A DNA stretch of 46,067 nt from Pseudoponticoccus marisrubri (GCF_001482405.1 NZ_LPXO01000022.1:1-46067); one strand, 5' to 3'; counted from the stretch's first letter, positions 9,437-17,141 are shown. The notes: generated by a model from the sequence alone, not told the origin. Numbers and translations: made by a program.

Positions 9437-9871
9437 TCAGCGCCGTGCCAGGCCGCTGGTGCAGCACTCGTCGACCCGACCCGGCGGCACGTCGCCCTTT
9501 TTCCAGCACATCGCTGAGTCGGCCTGGACACCGGGATTGACATAGGTCCAAGCCGCGCAGCGCGTGTCCGCGGCGCAGAGCAGCGCGCAGGTCCCGGTAT
9601 CGGGCACCGGAATGCCGGTCTGCAGGTCGCGCCCGGGGATATTCACGTTCACCACGTGGCTGTGGCGCGCCAGCAGCCCGGTGATCTCGCCGGGCGACAG
9701 GGTGCCCTCGGCGAGGCCCGGGCGCGGCGCGTCGGGATCGGAGGAGGCCGCGGGTGGCGCCGGCTGCAACTGATCGCCGGACGGGGTGTCCTCGACGGAA
9801 TTGCCCTGCGCGTGGCCGCCGGTGACCCAGAGCGTCAGGGCAAGCGACATAGCAGTCAGACGGCGCGACAT
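9437..9871 (-). CDS. Secreted PAN/apple-domain protein
   Basis: This is a 144-residue exported protein. Residues 1-22 form a signal peptide with a probable cleavage after GGHA. A Pro/Ala/Asp-rich linker follows to about residue 60. The C-terminal half holds six cysteines in a PAN-like arrangement (TCALLCAADTRCAAWTYVN, AMCWKKG, ECCTSG). PAN domains mediate protein or carbohydrate binding through disulfide-stabilised folds. The partner is unknown. It converges tail to tail with prfB, leaving only 6 bp. The ribosome-binding site is weak, and an internal ATG at 9850 is an alternative start. Confidence 0.75.
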   Translation of the reverse strand: MSRRLTAMSLALTLWVTGGHAQGNSVEDTPSGDQLQPAPPAASSDPDAPRPGLAEGTLSPGEITGLLARHSHVVNVNIPGRDLQTGIPVPDTGTCALLCAADTRCAAWTYVNPGVQADSAMCWKKGDVPPGRVDECCTSGLARR

Positions 9872-10059
9872 GGCAGGACCTGCATTTGCGGATACCTGCT
9901 AGCCTGCCCGGAAACCCGCGTGCTGTCCAGATCTGCGTGCCCCCGGACGCCGGCGCCGGTCCGACCACTGCCGCGCGGCGGCAACCGTGGTGACACAAGG
10001 CGTCTTGCCCGGCCCGGCCACATGCCGTTTAGTGAATGTCGGACAGGGGAGGGTCTGAC

Positions 10060-10860
10060 ATGCCAGATACACCGAAACCCGGCGTGCCCGAACTGGGCCC
10101 GGTGGACATCTCGCTGCTGAAAGAGGCGCTGCGCCGCGGCTGGGGTGACCTGAAACGCGCCCCCGGCTTCGCGCTGGTCTTTGCCGGGGTCTATGTGCTG
10201 GGCGGCTGGATGATGATCTGGGTCACCTGGATCACCGGGCAGAGCTATTGGCTGGTCTTCGCCGCGATCGGCTTTCCGCTGATCGCGCCCTTTGCCGCGG
10301 TGGGCTTCTACGACATCAGCCGGCGGATCGAGCAGGGCCGACCGCTCGACTGGATGCAGATCTTCTCGGTGATCCTGCGGCAGTCACGCCGGCAGCTGCC
10401 CTCGATCAGCGCGATCATCATCGTCGTCTTCCTGTTCTGGTTCTTCCTCGCGCACATGATCTTTGCGCTCTTCCTCGGCCTGTCGACCATGACCAATGTC
10501 TCGACCTCCTACGACATCTACCTGACCTCGAACGGGCTGATGATGCTGGGGGTGGGCACGCTGGTCGGCGCGGGCTTTGCCACGCTGCTCTACATGATCA
10601 CCGTGCTGTCGCTGCCGCTGCTGCTGGACCGCGAGATCGATTTCGTCACGGCGATGATCACCTCGTTCCAATACGTGCAGAGCCACCCGGTGCCGATGTT
10701 CCTCTGGGCGGCGTTCATCGCGGTCTTTACCTTCGTGTCGATGCTGCCGGGCTTTGTCGGGCTGTTCCTGTCGCTGCCGTTGCTGGGCCACGCCACGTGG
10801 CACCTCTATGACATGATCGCCTATGGCACGGCGCCGCATGGGCACCCGGCCGCCGCCTGA
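10060..10860 (+). CDS. DUF2189 integral membrane protein
   Basis: This 266-residue inner-membrane protein has about six hydrophobic segments. A conserved cytosolic N-terminus (ISLLKEALRRGWGDLKRAPGFALVFAGVYVLGGW) matches DUF2189. The family is widespread in Alphaproteobacteria and uncharacterised; some members are mis-called cytochrome oxidase subunits, for which I see no heme ligand pattern. The start ATG 10060 follows a strong GGGGAGGG. It lies directly upstream of, but is separated by a promoter from, a cytochrome c gene. Confidence 0.85.
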   Translation: MPDTPKPGVPELGPVDISLLKEALRRGWGDLKRAPGFALVFAGVYVLGGWMMIWVTWITGQSYWLVFAAIGFPLIAPFAAVGFYDISRRIEQGRPLDWMQIFSVILRQSRRQLPSISAIIIVVFLFWFFLAHMIFALFLGLSTMTNVSTSYDIYLTSNGLMMLGVGTLVGAGFATLLYMITVLSLPLLLDREIDFVTAMITSFQYVQSHPVPMFLWAAFIAVFTFVSMLPGFVGLFLSLPLLGHATWHLYDMIAYGTAPHGHPAAA

Positions 10861-10878
10861 GATCACGGCGCCGTGATC
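10861..10878. repeat. Perfect 18-bp palindrome after the DUF2189 gene
   Basis: GATCACGGCGCCGTGATC starts at the base after the upstream stop codon. Its right arm supplies the left half of the FNR-type box at 10873-10886. It could act as a terminator-like hairpin for the upstream gene or as a second protein site. Confidence 0.7.
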
Positions 10879-10914
10879 TGGATCAAACCGGACATATATC
10901 GTTTCCTCTATACT
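10873..10914 (+). promoter_or_regulatory. FNR-type box and -10 element of the cytochrome c promoter
   Basis: GTGAT-CTGG-ATCAA at 10873-10886 matches the FNR/FnrL consensus TTGAT-N4-ATCAA except for the first base. TATACT at 10909-10914 is a good -10. With a start site near 10921, the box is centred at about -41.5, the class II activator position. No convincing -35 hexamer is present, which fits activator dependence. Confidence 0.65.
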
Positions 10915-10976
10915 TGAACCGCTGGTTCCCGTTGGCATGGGGCTGGCGGTCCAGCGCTGGAGGAGGAGGAACGATC

Positions 10977-11375
10977 ATGTCGATCCTGAAATGGCTCTGC
11001 GTTGCCGCGCTGTCGCTGACCGCCCACGCGGCAAGCGCACAGAACGCGGAATACGGAGAGGAGTTGTACCAGCAGTTCTGCGCCACCTGTCACGGCGCTT
11101 CGGGCGAGGGCGACGGGCCCCTGACCCAGATGATGACGACCTCGGTGCCCGATCTGACCGGTCTGGCTGAGGCGAATGACGGCGCGTTCCCGATGCTGAA
11201 CGTGCTGCACATCATCGACGGGCGCGACGACCTGCGGGCCCATGGCGGGCCGATGCCGGTCTATGGCGCGCTCTTCTCGGAGACGAGCGAGGTCAACTCG
11301 GCCTATGCCGACGTGCTGTACCGGCGCGGCCGGATCCTGTCGCTCGCCTATTACCTGGAGAGCCTGCAGAAATGA
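10977..11375 (+). CDS. Small periplasmic class I cytochrome c
   Basis: This is a 132-residue exported monoheme cytochrome. A signal peptide (MSILKWLCVAALSLTAHAASA) ends near residue 21. The heme-binding CATCH motif follows at about residue 38 within YQQFCATCHGASGEGDGP. A distal Met ligand is likely among the Met residues of PMPVYGALFSE or AFPMLNVLH. It is an electron carrier for respiration; the partner is unknown. The start ATG 10977 follows a strong GGAGGAGGA. The FNR-type promoter upstream suggests induction when oxygen is low. The gene converges with the small gene downstream of the Rieske oxygenase. Confidence 0.88.
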   Translation: MSILKWLCVAALSLTAHAASAQNAEYGEELYQQFCATCHGASGEGDGPLTQMMTTSVPDLTGLAEANDGAFPMLNVLHIIDGRDDLRAHGGPMPVYGALFSETSEVNSAYADVLYRRGRILSLAYYLESLQK

Positions 11376-11392
11376 GTGCGGGGGCGCGGGGT

Positions 11393-11605
11393 TCAGGCCT
11401 CGCGCCCCTCGGCGCAAAGGCGGGCATGCAGTTGCGCCGCGCGCCCGTCGCCCAGTTCCAGCGCGAAGACATAGGCATGGGTCAGGAAGAACCCCGCCGC
11501 GTCGGCGTCGTTCACGCTGTCGGCGGCCTGCGTGTACAGCCCCACCAGCGCGCGCGTGTCGGCGCGGGCATGGGCGTCCAGCAGGCTGTCGTCGAGCGCC
11601 CTCAT
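11393..11605 (-). CDS. Small conserved-type protein coupled to the Rieske oxygenase
   Basis: A 70-residue protein begins MRALDDSLLDAHARADTRAL at 11605 and overlaps the Rieske stop codon as ATGA, so it is translated by coupling. It is predicted largely helical and Ala/Leu-rich (GLYTQAADSVNDADAAGFFLTHAYVFALELGD), with a look of short helical repeats. I do not recognise a domain. Its position suggests a role with the oxygenase, perhaps as an accessory factor. The longer frame upstream is a shadow in the Rieske gene. Confidence 0.65.
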   Translation of the reverse strand: MRALDDSLLDAHARADTRALVGLYTQAADSVNDADAAGFFLTHAYVFALELGDGRAAQLHARLCAEGREA

Positions 11606-12762
11606 TCCGCCGCCTCCGCCTGTCCGCGATGCGCCATCAGCCGCATCGCCACCCAGTCGTGGAAGCAATGCGTGGGCCCATCCATCGCCGGCGAGAAGCG
11701 GCCCCCGTCGAACCCCGCCGCGTGGCGGCCGCGCTGCATCCCCTCTACCACGAAGATGTCCTCTTCGAAGACGGTCTTCCACAGCTGCGTGTTGCGTTGG
11801 CGCAGCCCGCTGTCGGTCTTGGGCTGCGCGTAGTAGAGATGCACGTTCTCGACTGTGCGGTCCGGCCCCTCGGGCACGACGATGATCGCGTAGGCGTGGT
11901 CGCGATGCACGCCCAGCAGCACGTTGGGATAGACTGCCAAGTACTCGGCCGCGGTGTTCCAGCGCTCGGACAGCCCGTCGAAATCCGGGAAGGGATCGCC
12001 GTTCTCGTTCAGCACCTGCCGGTAGACCAGCGTGCCCTGGCCCGAGAAGGCGCCGGGCTGTTCGATATTGTAGTGATCCTCAAGCCGGGAATAGGAGTTC
12101 AGGCCGGGATGCACCCAGGGCAGGTGGTAGCTTTCGCAGTAGTTCTCGACCGCGAGCTTCCAGTTGCCGGCCACCTCCAGCGTGATCACGCTGTCGCCGC
12201 CGCCATGGTGGAGCGGCTGCTCGAACTCGGCCCAGCGGGCCATCACCGGGGCCATGGCCTCTTCAAACGGCGGCGCGTCGCCCGAGATGTTGATCCACAC
12301 GACGTCGCGCCAGACATGGCTGCGCACCTCGACCAGCCCCAGCGTCGCCCGGTCGATCGCGTCATGCACGTTGCGCCCGGGCCCGCCCACATGCGGGGTC
12401 GAGACGAGCCGGCCATCGGTGCCGTAGCACCAGGAATGGTAGGGGCAGCGGATCGCCCCCTCGATCTTGCGCGGCTCCTCGACCAGGATCATGCCGCGAT
12501 GCCGGCAGATGTTCTGGAAGACGCGCACGGCGCCGTCCTTGCCGCGGATCAGCAGCAGCGGCATGCCTAGAAAGGTGATGGGCTTCGCGTCGCCCGCCTC
12601 GGGCACGTCCGCGGCCACGGCAAGGCCCGACCACGTGCCGAAGAGCAGCGCCTCGCGCTCCTCGGCATAGGTGGCCGGGTCGATGTAATGGGCGTTGGGC
12701 AGGCCATGGGCCTCGGCCACCGGGCGGCGGACATTGGCAAGCGTGTCGGCGGTGCGGGTCAT
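11602..12762 (-). CDS. Rieske non-heme iron oxygenase, alpha subunit
   Basis: A 386-residue ring-hydroxylating-type oxygenase. The N-terminal Rieske [2Fe-2S] centre is C-x-H (CRHRG) with C-x2-H (CPYHSW). The C-terminal catalytic domain has NWKLAVENYCESYHLPWVHP, which supplies the bridging acidic residue and the two His ligands of the mononuclear iron. Such enzymes hydroxylate or demethylate small substrates using electrons from a reductase. No reductase gene is adjacent, so the substrate is open; choline, betaine or aromatic substrates are all known in the family. An HTH regulator lies upstream in the same direction. Confidence 0.88.
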   Translation of the reverse strand: MTRTADTLANVRRPVAEAHGLPNAHYIDPATYAEEREALLFGTWSGLAVAADVPEAGDAKPITFLGMPLLLIRGKDGAVRVFQNICRHRGMILVEEPRKIEGAIRCPYHSWCYGTDGRLVSTPHVGGPGRNVHDAIDRATLGLVEVRSHVWRDVVWINISGDAPPFEEAMAPVMARWAEFEQPLHHGGGDSVITLEVAGNWKLAVENYCESYHLPWVHPGLNSYSRLEDHYNIEQPGAFSGQGTLVYRQVLNENGDPFPDFDGLSERWNTAAEYLAVYPNVLLGVHRDHAYAIIVVPEGPDRTVENVHLYYAQPKTDSGLRQRNTQLWKTVFEEDIFVVEGMQRGRHAAGFDGGRFSPAMDGPTHCFHDWVAMRLMAHRGQAEAAE

Positions 12763-12868
12763 GCGCGGGCTCCCGTATTCGTCAGGTGCCTTTCTCGCTA
12801 GCCCGCGGAGCCGATGCCGTCCCGCCCGTTCCCGACACGGATCGCCGCGCAGCGACGCGCGGCACGCG

Positions 12869-13690
12869 TCAGGAAAACGGCGTGCCCACCTGCAGCAGCT
12901 GCCGATGATAGGGGATCAGGTCATCCGCCGTGCAGAACCCCGCGCCGCGCGCGGCGGGCAGCACGTCCTTCAGCTTGCGCGCCACGTATTCGAAGACCAG
13001 CCGCTCGATCCGGCGCCCGGCGACACCCTCGCGCACGGTGCGCGCGGTATAGCCCACCCAGTAGTTGTTCTCGAAGGTGGGCACGCGGGCGAGGTAGTTG
13101 AACGAGGCGGTGGACGCGCCCTTGCGGCTGACCAGCGCCGCCACCCCGTCGCTCTGGGGCAGGATCGCGCCGCGGAACTCGCGCATGGCGGGGCTCATGG
13201 ACAGGCCCTGCTGGCGCATGGCGTCCTTGGCCTCGAACCCCTTCATGAAGGTGCCGTCATCTGCGCGGAAGACGTAGACCACGCCCGTGACATAGCTGTC
13301 CTCGGTCAGGAAACTGCGCCGCGAGAAACGGTAGAAGCCGCTCGGGAAGTCCTCTTCGGGAACGGGACGGGCCGCGCTGCCCAGGAAATCGGCGATGGCG
13401 GGGTGACGCAGGATGCCCTCGTCGACGGTCGAGATCTGGTCCACCGGTTCCAGCAGGATACGCGCATCGACGCCGAAATAGGTGCAGATCCGGTGCAGCA
13501 CGTCCGGCCGGGGAAAGCTTTCGCCGGCAAGGTAACGGTTGAATTGTGTCCGATTGATCCCGAGTTCGCGGCACAAGGCCGAAATCGAGACCGAGGTACC
13601 GGCCAGTTGACGCAGGTTTGCGCCAAGCATGCTGCGCAGCTCGGCAGGGCTGGGCCGATGAGGCGGCGAGGAGTCGGGTCCGGAGGGCAT
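12869..13690 (-). CDS. HTH transcriptional regulator (XRE-like) with unknown sensor domain
   Basis: The N-terminal third carries a Cro/C1-type helix-turn-helix (LRQLAGTSVSISALCRELGINRTQFNRYLAGESFPRPDVLHRICTYFGVD). The C-terminal domain of about 190 residues starts with FYRFSRRSFLTEDSYVTGVVYVF and is not recognised; it may bind a ligand. I place the start at ATG 13690 (MPSGPDSS), which keeps the HTH complete; an upstream ATG at 13765 gives a less typical N-terminus. The nearest downstream gene is the Rieske oxygenase, 106 bp away, a plausible target. Confidence 0.8.
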   Translation of the reverse strand: MPSGPDSSPPHRPSPAELRSMLGANLRQLAGTSVSISALCRELGINRTQFNRYLAGESFPRPDVLHRICTYFGVDARILLEPVDQISTVDEGILRHPAIADFLGSAARPVPEEDFPSGFYRFSRRSFLTEDSYVTGVVYVFRADDGTFMKGFEAKDAMRQQGLSMSPAMREFRGAILPQSDGVAALVSRKGASTASFNYLARVPTFENNYWVGYTARTVREGVAGRRIERLVFEYVARKLKDVLPAARGAGFCTADDLIPYHRQLLQVGTPFS

Positions 13691-13789
13691 CTTCGCACTC
13701 TTATAAGTTGCTTGTTCTGTTGTGAAAACACTCGCCGAGACCTGTTCCTGCACGACTTGTACCACCTCTGTCTCTAGTTGGCGTCACTG

Positions 13790-13809
13790 TTGATGCTTAC
13801 TCGCATCAA
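13790..13809. promoter_or_regulatory. Operator-like inverted repeat TTGATGC-N6-GCATCAA
   Basis: A perfect 7-6-7 inverted repeat lies in the AT-rich region between the divergent HTH regulator (start 13690) and the small gene at 13929. Its position suits binding by the regulator itself. The spacing between TTGAT and ATCAA is ten, so it is not an FNR box. Confidence 0.45.
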
Positions 13810-13928
13810 ACCTGCCCAGATGCGGCACAAAAATCAAGGCGCCGACGCATGAAAACGAATGTTCTGTCTCAAAAGATTCATTCAATCTTTGGAGGTAGCT
13901 AACCAGAGAGTGCGTCATGGAAGATCGA

Positions 13929-14243
13929 ATGTACGGAGTGGTGCTCTGGGCGGATCCCAGCGACAGCAAGGCGGTGATCTGGTGTGAAGATCACGGCAAC
14001 CTCGCGTATTACTCCGCTGCCGAGCAGCCGGAGCAGAACATGCATCAGGGGATGGCGCTGGATGCGGGGGACCTGATCCAGTTCGACATGCGCGAGGACC
14101 GGGTCTGTCGCCGGGCGCGCAACCTGCGCCGGGTCGATGTGGGCTTTGCACCCACGCTGGCCGAGAAGCTGCAAGGCGGCGGCCGGAAGGGCGGGGAGGA
14201 CAATGTCGTCGCCTTCCCCGCGGCACGGCGCGCCGTCGGCTGA
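13929..14243 (+). CDS. Small protein, possible OB-fold (cold-shock-like)
   Basis: A 104-residue protein (MYGVVLWADPSDSKAVIWCEDHGNLAYY, then LDAGDLIQFDMREDRVCRRARNLRRV). The pattern of a GxVxW strand, an xVIWCE strand, a GD-x-[IV]-x-F turn and a final A-x-N resembles a cold-shock OB-fold, but the RNP motifs are not conserved, so this is a weak guess. The C-terminus is basic and disordered. GGAAG five bases upstream favours ATG 13929; ATG 13917 is an alternative with a poorer site. It is divergent from the HTH regulator. Confidence 0.65.
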   Translation: MYGVVLWADPSDSKAVIWCEDHGNLAYYSAAEQPEQNMHQGMALDAGDLIQFDMREDRVCRRARNLRRVDVGFAPTLAEKLQGGGRKGGEDNVVAFPAARRAVG

Positions 14244-14279
14244 CCGACGGCGACGCCCGATCGCGTCAGGCGCGCGGGC

Positions 14280-14840
14280 TCAGTTGCCCCGCGCCAGCGC
14301 GGCCACACCGGTCCGCGCGATCTCGAGCAGGCCCAGCGGACGCATCAGGTCGGCAAAGGCGTCAATCTTGTCGGGCGTGCCGGTGATCTGGAAGACGAAG
14401 CTTTCCAGCGTCGAATCCACCACGTTGGCGCGAAAGATGTCGGCCAGGCGCAGCGCCTCGACCCGCTTCTCGCCGGCGCCGCCCACCTTGATCAGGGCCA
14501 GTTCACGCTCCACCGACTTGCCCTCGACCGTCAGGTCGTGAACCTCGTGCACCGGCACGATGCGGCCCAGTTGGGCCTTGATCTGCTCGATCACCTGCGG
14601 CGTGCCCGTGGTGACGATGGTGATGCGGCTCAGATGGCCCTGGTGGTCGACCTCGGCCACGGTCAGGCTCTCGATATTGTAGCCGCGCCCCGAGAACAGG
14701 CCGATCACCCGCGCCAGCACGCCGGGCTCGTTCTCGACCAGCACCGCAAGCGTGTGCGTCTCCTGCACGTCCGAGAAATTGGGACGCAGGTTGTAGGCCG
14801 AATGCTTCGACGAGCCTTTCTTGATATTCAGTGCAGACAT
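14280..14840 (-). CDS. ilvH: Acetolactate synthase small (regulatory) subunit
   Basis: The 186-residue subunit has an N-terminal ACT domain (THTLAVLVENEPGVLARVIGLFSGRGYNIESLTV), which binds valine for feedback inhibition. A C-terminal ALS_ss_C domain follows (RELALIKVGGAGEKRVEALRLADIFRANVVDSTLESFVFQITG). It activates the large subunit encoded upstream on the same strand. The start at 14840 has GAGG eight bases before it. Unusually, 400 bp and an opposite-strand gene separate it from the large-subunit gene, so it may have its own promoter or depend on readthrough. Confidence 0.95.
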   Translation of the reverse strand: MSALNIKKGSSKHSAYNLRPNFSDVQETHTLAVLVENEPGVLARVIGLFSGRGYNIESLTVAEVDHQGHLSRITIVTTGTPQVIEQIKAQLGRIVPVHEVHDLTVEGKSVERELALIKVGGAGEKRVEALRLADIFRANVVDSTLESFVFQITGTPDKIDAFADLMRPLGLLEIARTGVAALARGN

Positions 14841-14877
14841 TTCAGAGCCTCGGGTTTTCGATTGAGAGGAGAAACGG

Positions 14878-15243
14878 ATGTTGATTGAGGGGCGGCGACC
14901 GCTGGGGGATGTCCTGTCGGAGGTGGCCTGTCCGGCCTCGCACGACCTGATCGCGCGCCTGGCTGCGAGCGAGCGCTTTGCCGTGCAACCGCTGAAGGTG
15001 CAGCTGATCGTCTCCCTCGACGGCGACAGGCTGGGCGGGTTCAGCCAACCGGGCGCGCGCTGGTTCCTGCGGATCAAGACGCTGATCGACAGCGATCTTC
15101 TCGGCAGCCGCAGCGGGCGCATTCCGGAGGGGTTTCACTGGCGCAGCCATCCGCGGTCCAATCCACATCTCTGGGTCGGGGGCAACAGCGCGGCCCCGGT
15201 CTTCGAGGCCGCGCTGCACGATATCACCGGCAGGCCGGTCTGA
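14878..15243 (+). CDS. Unknown protein encoded antisense inside the ilv operon
   Basis: A 121-residue protein begins MLIEGRRPLGDVLSEVACPA. Its ATG follows a very good GAGAGGAG. Codon third positions are G/C-rich in this frame, as in neighbouring genes, and no opposite frame looks better. It has a Trp-containing C-terminal half (GFHWRSHPRSNPHLWVGGNSAAP). No signal peptide or membrane segment is seen. I do not recognise the family. It fills the gap between the two acetolactate synthase genes on the other strand, and its TGA stop abuts the large-subunit stop within TGATCA. Confidence 0.7.
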   Translation: MLIEGRRPLGDVLSEVACPASHDLIARLAASERFAVQPLKVQLIVSLDGDRLGGFSQPGARWFLRIKTLIDSDLLGSRSGRIPEGFHWRSHPRSNPHLWVGGNSAAPVFEAALHDITGRPV

Positions 15244-16998
15244 TCACACCAAGACCGCGCCCTTGGTGCCGATGGCATCCTTGGTCGAGGCCTCGCCCAG
15301 CAGCATCTTGTTGTGCGGCTCGCCCGAGGGGATCATCGGGAAGCAGTTCTCGTGCTTCTCGACGAGGCAGTCGAAGATCACCGGCCCGTCATGCTCGATC
15401 ATCTCCATGATCGCGTCGTCCAGGTCGGCCGGGTCGCTGACGCAGATGCCCTTGGCGCCGAAAGCCTCGGCCAGCTTGACGAAATCGGGCAGCGCCTCGG
15501 ACCAGCTGTGCGAATAGCGCTCGCCATGCAGCAGCTCCTGCCACTGGCGCACCATGCCCAGCCGTTCGTTGTTCAGGATGAACTGCTTGACCGGCAGGCG
15601 GAACTGCACCGCGGTGCCCATCTCCTGCATGTTCATCAGCCAGGACGCCTCGCCGGCCACGTTGATGACCAGCGCCTCGGGATGGGCGATCTGCACGCCG
15701 ATCGACGCCGGGAAGCCGTAGCCCATGGTGCCGAGGCCGCCGGAGGTCATCCAGCGGTTGGGATCCTCGAAGCCCATGTACTGCGCGGCCCACATCTGAT
15801 GCTGGCCGACCTCGGTGCAGACATAACGGTCGCGCCCCTTGGTCAGCGCCTCCAGCCGGGCCAGCGCGTGCTGCGGCTTGATCGACTTGGGCGAGGGCTT
15901 GAAGGAGAGGCAGTCGGTCTTCTTCCACTCCTCGATCTGCGCCCACCAGCGCGACAGCGCCTCGCGGTTGACCTTGCGGCCGCGCGCCTTCCACAGGTTC
16001 AGCACGTCCTCCAGCACGTGGCCCACATCGCCCACGATCGGGAAGTCGGTCTTGACCACCTTGTTGATCGACGAGGGGTCGATGTCGATATGCGCCTTCT
16101 TCGACTGCGGGCTGAACGCGTCGATCCGCCCGGTGATCCGGTCGTCGAAGCGCGCGCCCACGTTGATCATCAGGTCGCAGCCATGCATGGCGAGATTGGC
16201 CTCGTAGAGCCCGTGCATCCCCAGCATGCCCAGCCAGTTCTTGCCCGAGGCGGGGTAGGCGCCGAGGCCCATCAGCGTCGAAGTGATCGGGAAGCCCGTC
16301 GCCTCGACCATCTCGCGCAGCAGCTGGCTGGCGGCCGGGCCGGAGTTGATCACGCCGCCGCCGGTATAGAAGACCGGGCGGGTTGCCGTTTCGATCGCCT
16401 CGACCAGGTCCTCGATCATCTCGGGATCGCCCTTGACCCGCGGCTGGTAATGGCTGACCGACACGCGCGGCGGCGGCGTATAGCTCGCCGAGGCGAACTG
16501 CACGTCCTTGGGGATGTCGACCAGCACCGGGCCGGGACGGCCCGAGCGCGCCACGTGAAAGGCCTCGTGGATGGTGGGCGCCAGCTTCTCGGTCTCCTTC
16601 ACCAGCCAGTTATGCTTGGTGCAGGGCCGGGTGATGCCCACCGTGTCGGCTTCCTGGAAGGCGTCCGAGCCGATCATGAAGGTCGGCACCTGTCCGGTCA
16701 GCACGACCAGCGGGATCGAATCCATCAGCGCATCGGTCAGCCCGGTCACCGCGTTGGTGGCGCCGGGCCCCGAGGTCACCAGCACGACGCCGGGCTTGCC
16801 GGTCGAGCGGGCATAGCCCTCGGCCGCGTGCACCGCACCCTGTTCATGCCGCACCAGGATGTGGCGGATGTCGTTCTGCTGAAACACCTCGTCGTAAATC
16901 GGTAGAACGGCGCCGCCGGGATACCCGAATACGACGTCCACGCCCTGATCCTTGAGGGCCTGGACCACCATTTTCGCTCCGGTCATCTGACGTGTCAT
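15244..16998 (-). CDS. ilvI: Acetolactate synthase large (catalytic) subunit
   Basis: This thiamine-diphosphate enzyme condenses pyruvate into acetolactate (valine/leucine) or acetohydroxybutyrate (isoleucine). The N-terminal PYR domain has DVVFGYPGGAVLPIYDE and HEQGAVHAAEGYARSTGKPG, with the catalytic Glu. The central FAD-binding domain spans roughly residues 190-350. The C-terminal ThDP domain has GLGTMGYGFPASIG and GEASWLMNMQEMGTAV, where GEAS replaces the more common GDGS; the GD-x(~26)-N motif is otherwise recognisable. The start at 16998 leaves six bases after GGAGA; ATG 17004 abuts that site. Could equally be named ilvB. Transcription is controlled by the attenuator upstream. Confidence 0.95.
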   Translation of the reverse strand: MTRQMTGAKMVVQALKDQGVDVVFGYPGGAVLPIYDEVFQQNDIRHILVRHEQGAVHAAEGYARSTGKPGVVLVTSGPGATNAVTGLTDALMDSIPLVVLTGQVPTFMIGSDAFQEADTVGITRPCTKHNWLVKETEKLAPTIHEAFHVARSGRPGPVLVDIPKDVQFASASYTPPPRVSVSHYQPRVKGDPEMIEDLVEAIETATRPVFYTGGGVINSGPAASQLLREMVEATGFPITSTLMGLGAYPASGKNWLGMLGMHGLYEANLAMHGCDLMINVGARFDDRITGRIDAFSPQSKKAHIDIDPSSINKVVKTDFPIVGDVGHVLEDVLNLWKARGRKVNREALSRWWAQIEEWKKTDCLSFKPSPKSIKPQHALARLEALTKGRDRYVCTEVGQHQMWAAQYMGFEDPNRWMTSGGLGTMGYGFPASIGVQIAHPEALVINVAGEASWLMNMQEMGTAVQFRLPVKQFILNNERLGMVRQWQELLHGERYSHSWSEALPDFVKLAEAFGAKGICVSDPADLDDAIMEMIEHDGPVIFDCLVEKHENCFPMIPSGEPHNKMLLGEASTKDAIGTKGAVLV

Positions 16999-17038
16999 CT
17001 GCATTCTCCGTTCACGACACTTCGGTTCTGTTGCGCAT

Positions 17039-17068
17039 AAAAAAGCCCCCGGTCGGCTGACGGGGGGC
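17039..17068 (-). terminator. Attenuator terminator in the ilv leader
   Basis: On the minus strand GCCCCC (17068-17063) pairs with GGGGGC (17050-17045), with an inner GTC/GAC stem. It is followed by six T residues (17044-17039). This is a textbook intrinsic terminator, located 35-70 bp before the large-subunit start, so it must act in regulation rather than end a gene. Confidence 0.92.
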
Positions 17069-17110
17069 GCATGGGGTCCTCAATGGGTGTCCGTTACCGG
17101 CCCATGCGCC
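17066..17110 (-). promoter_or_regulatory. Antiterminator pairing of the ilv attenuator
   Basis: GGCGCATGGG in the RNA (17110-17101, inside the leader ORF) is exactly complementary over 10 bp to CCCATGCGCC (17075-17066). The second segment overlaps the 5' arm of the terminator (17063-17068), so the two structures exclude each other. A ribosome stalled on the Leu/Val/Ile codons would leave the first segment free, allowing antitermination. Confidence 0.8.
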
Positions 17111-17141
17111 TGTTTCCTACGATTACCAGCAGGGTGCACAT
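17094..17141 (-). CDS. ilv leader peptide
   Basis: A 15-codon ORF encodes MCTLLVIVGNRRMGR and then TAA. It contains a run of Leu-Leu-Val-Ile-Val codons, exactly the products of the pathway controlled. AAAGGAG lies nine bases before the ATG. The peptide is a sensor: slow translation through the run signals shortage of charged Leu, Val or Ile tRNA. It was found by reading the leader by eye, as it is too short for usual gene callers. Confidence 0.85.
   Translation of the reverse strand: MCTLLVIVGNRRMGR

Noticed and set aside
13790-13809. FNR box
   Set aside because: TTGAT and ATCAA are present but separated by ten bases rather than four.
15313-16905. 530-codon plus-strand frame over the acetolactate synthase gene
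   Set aside because: It is a shadow of the well-supported minus-strand enzyme.
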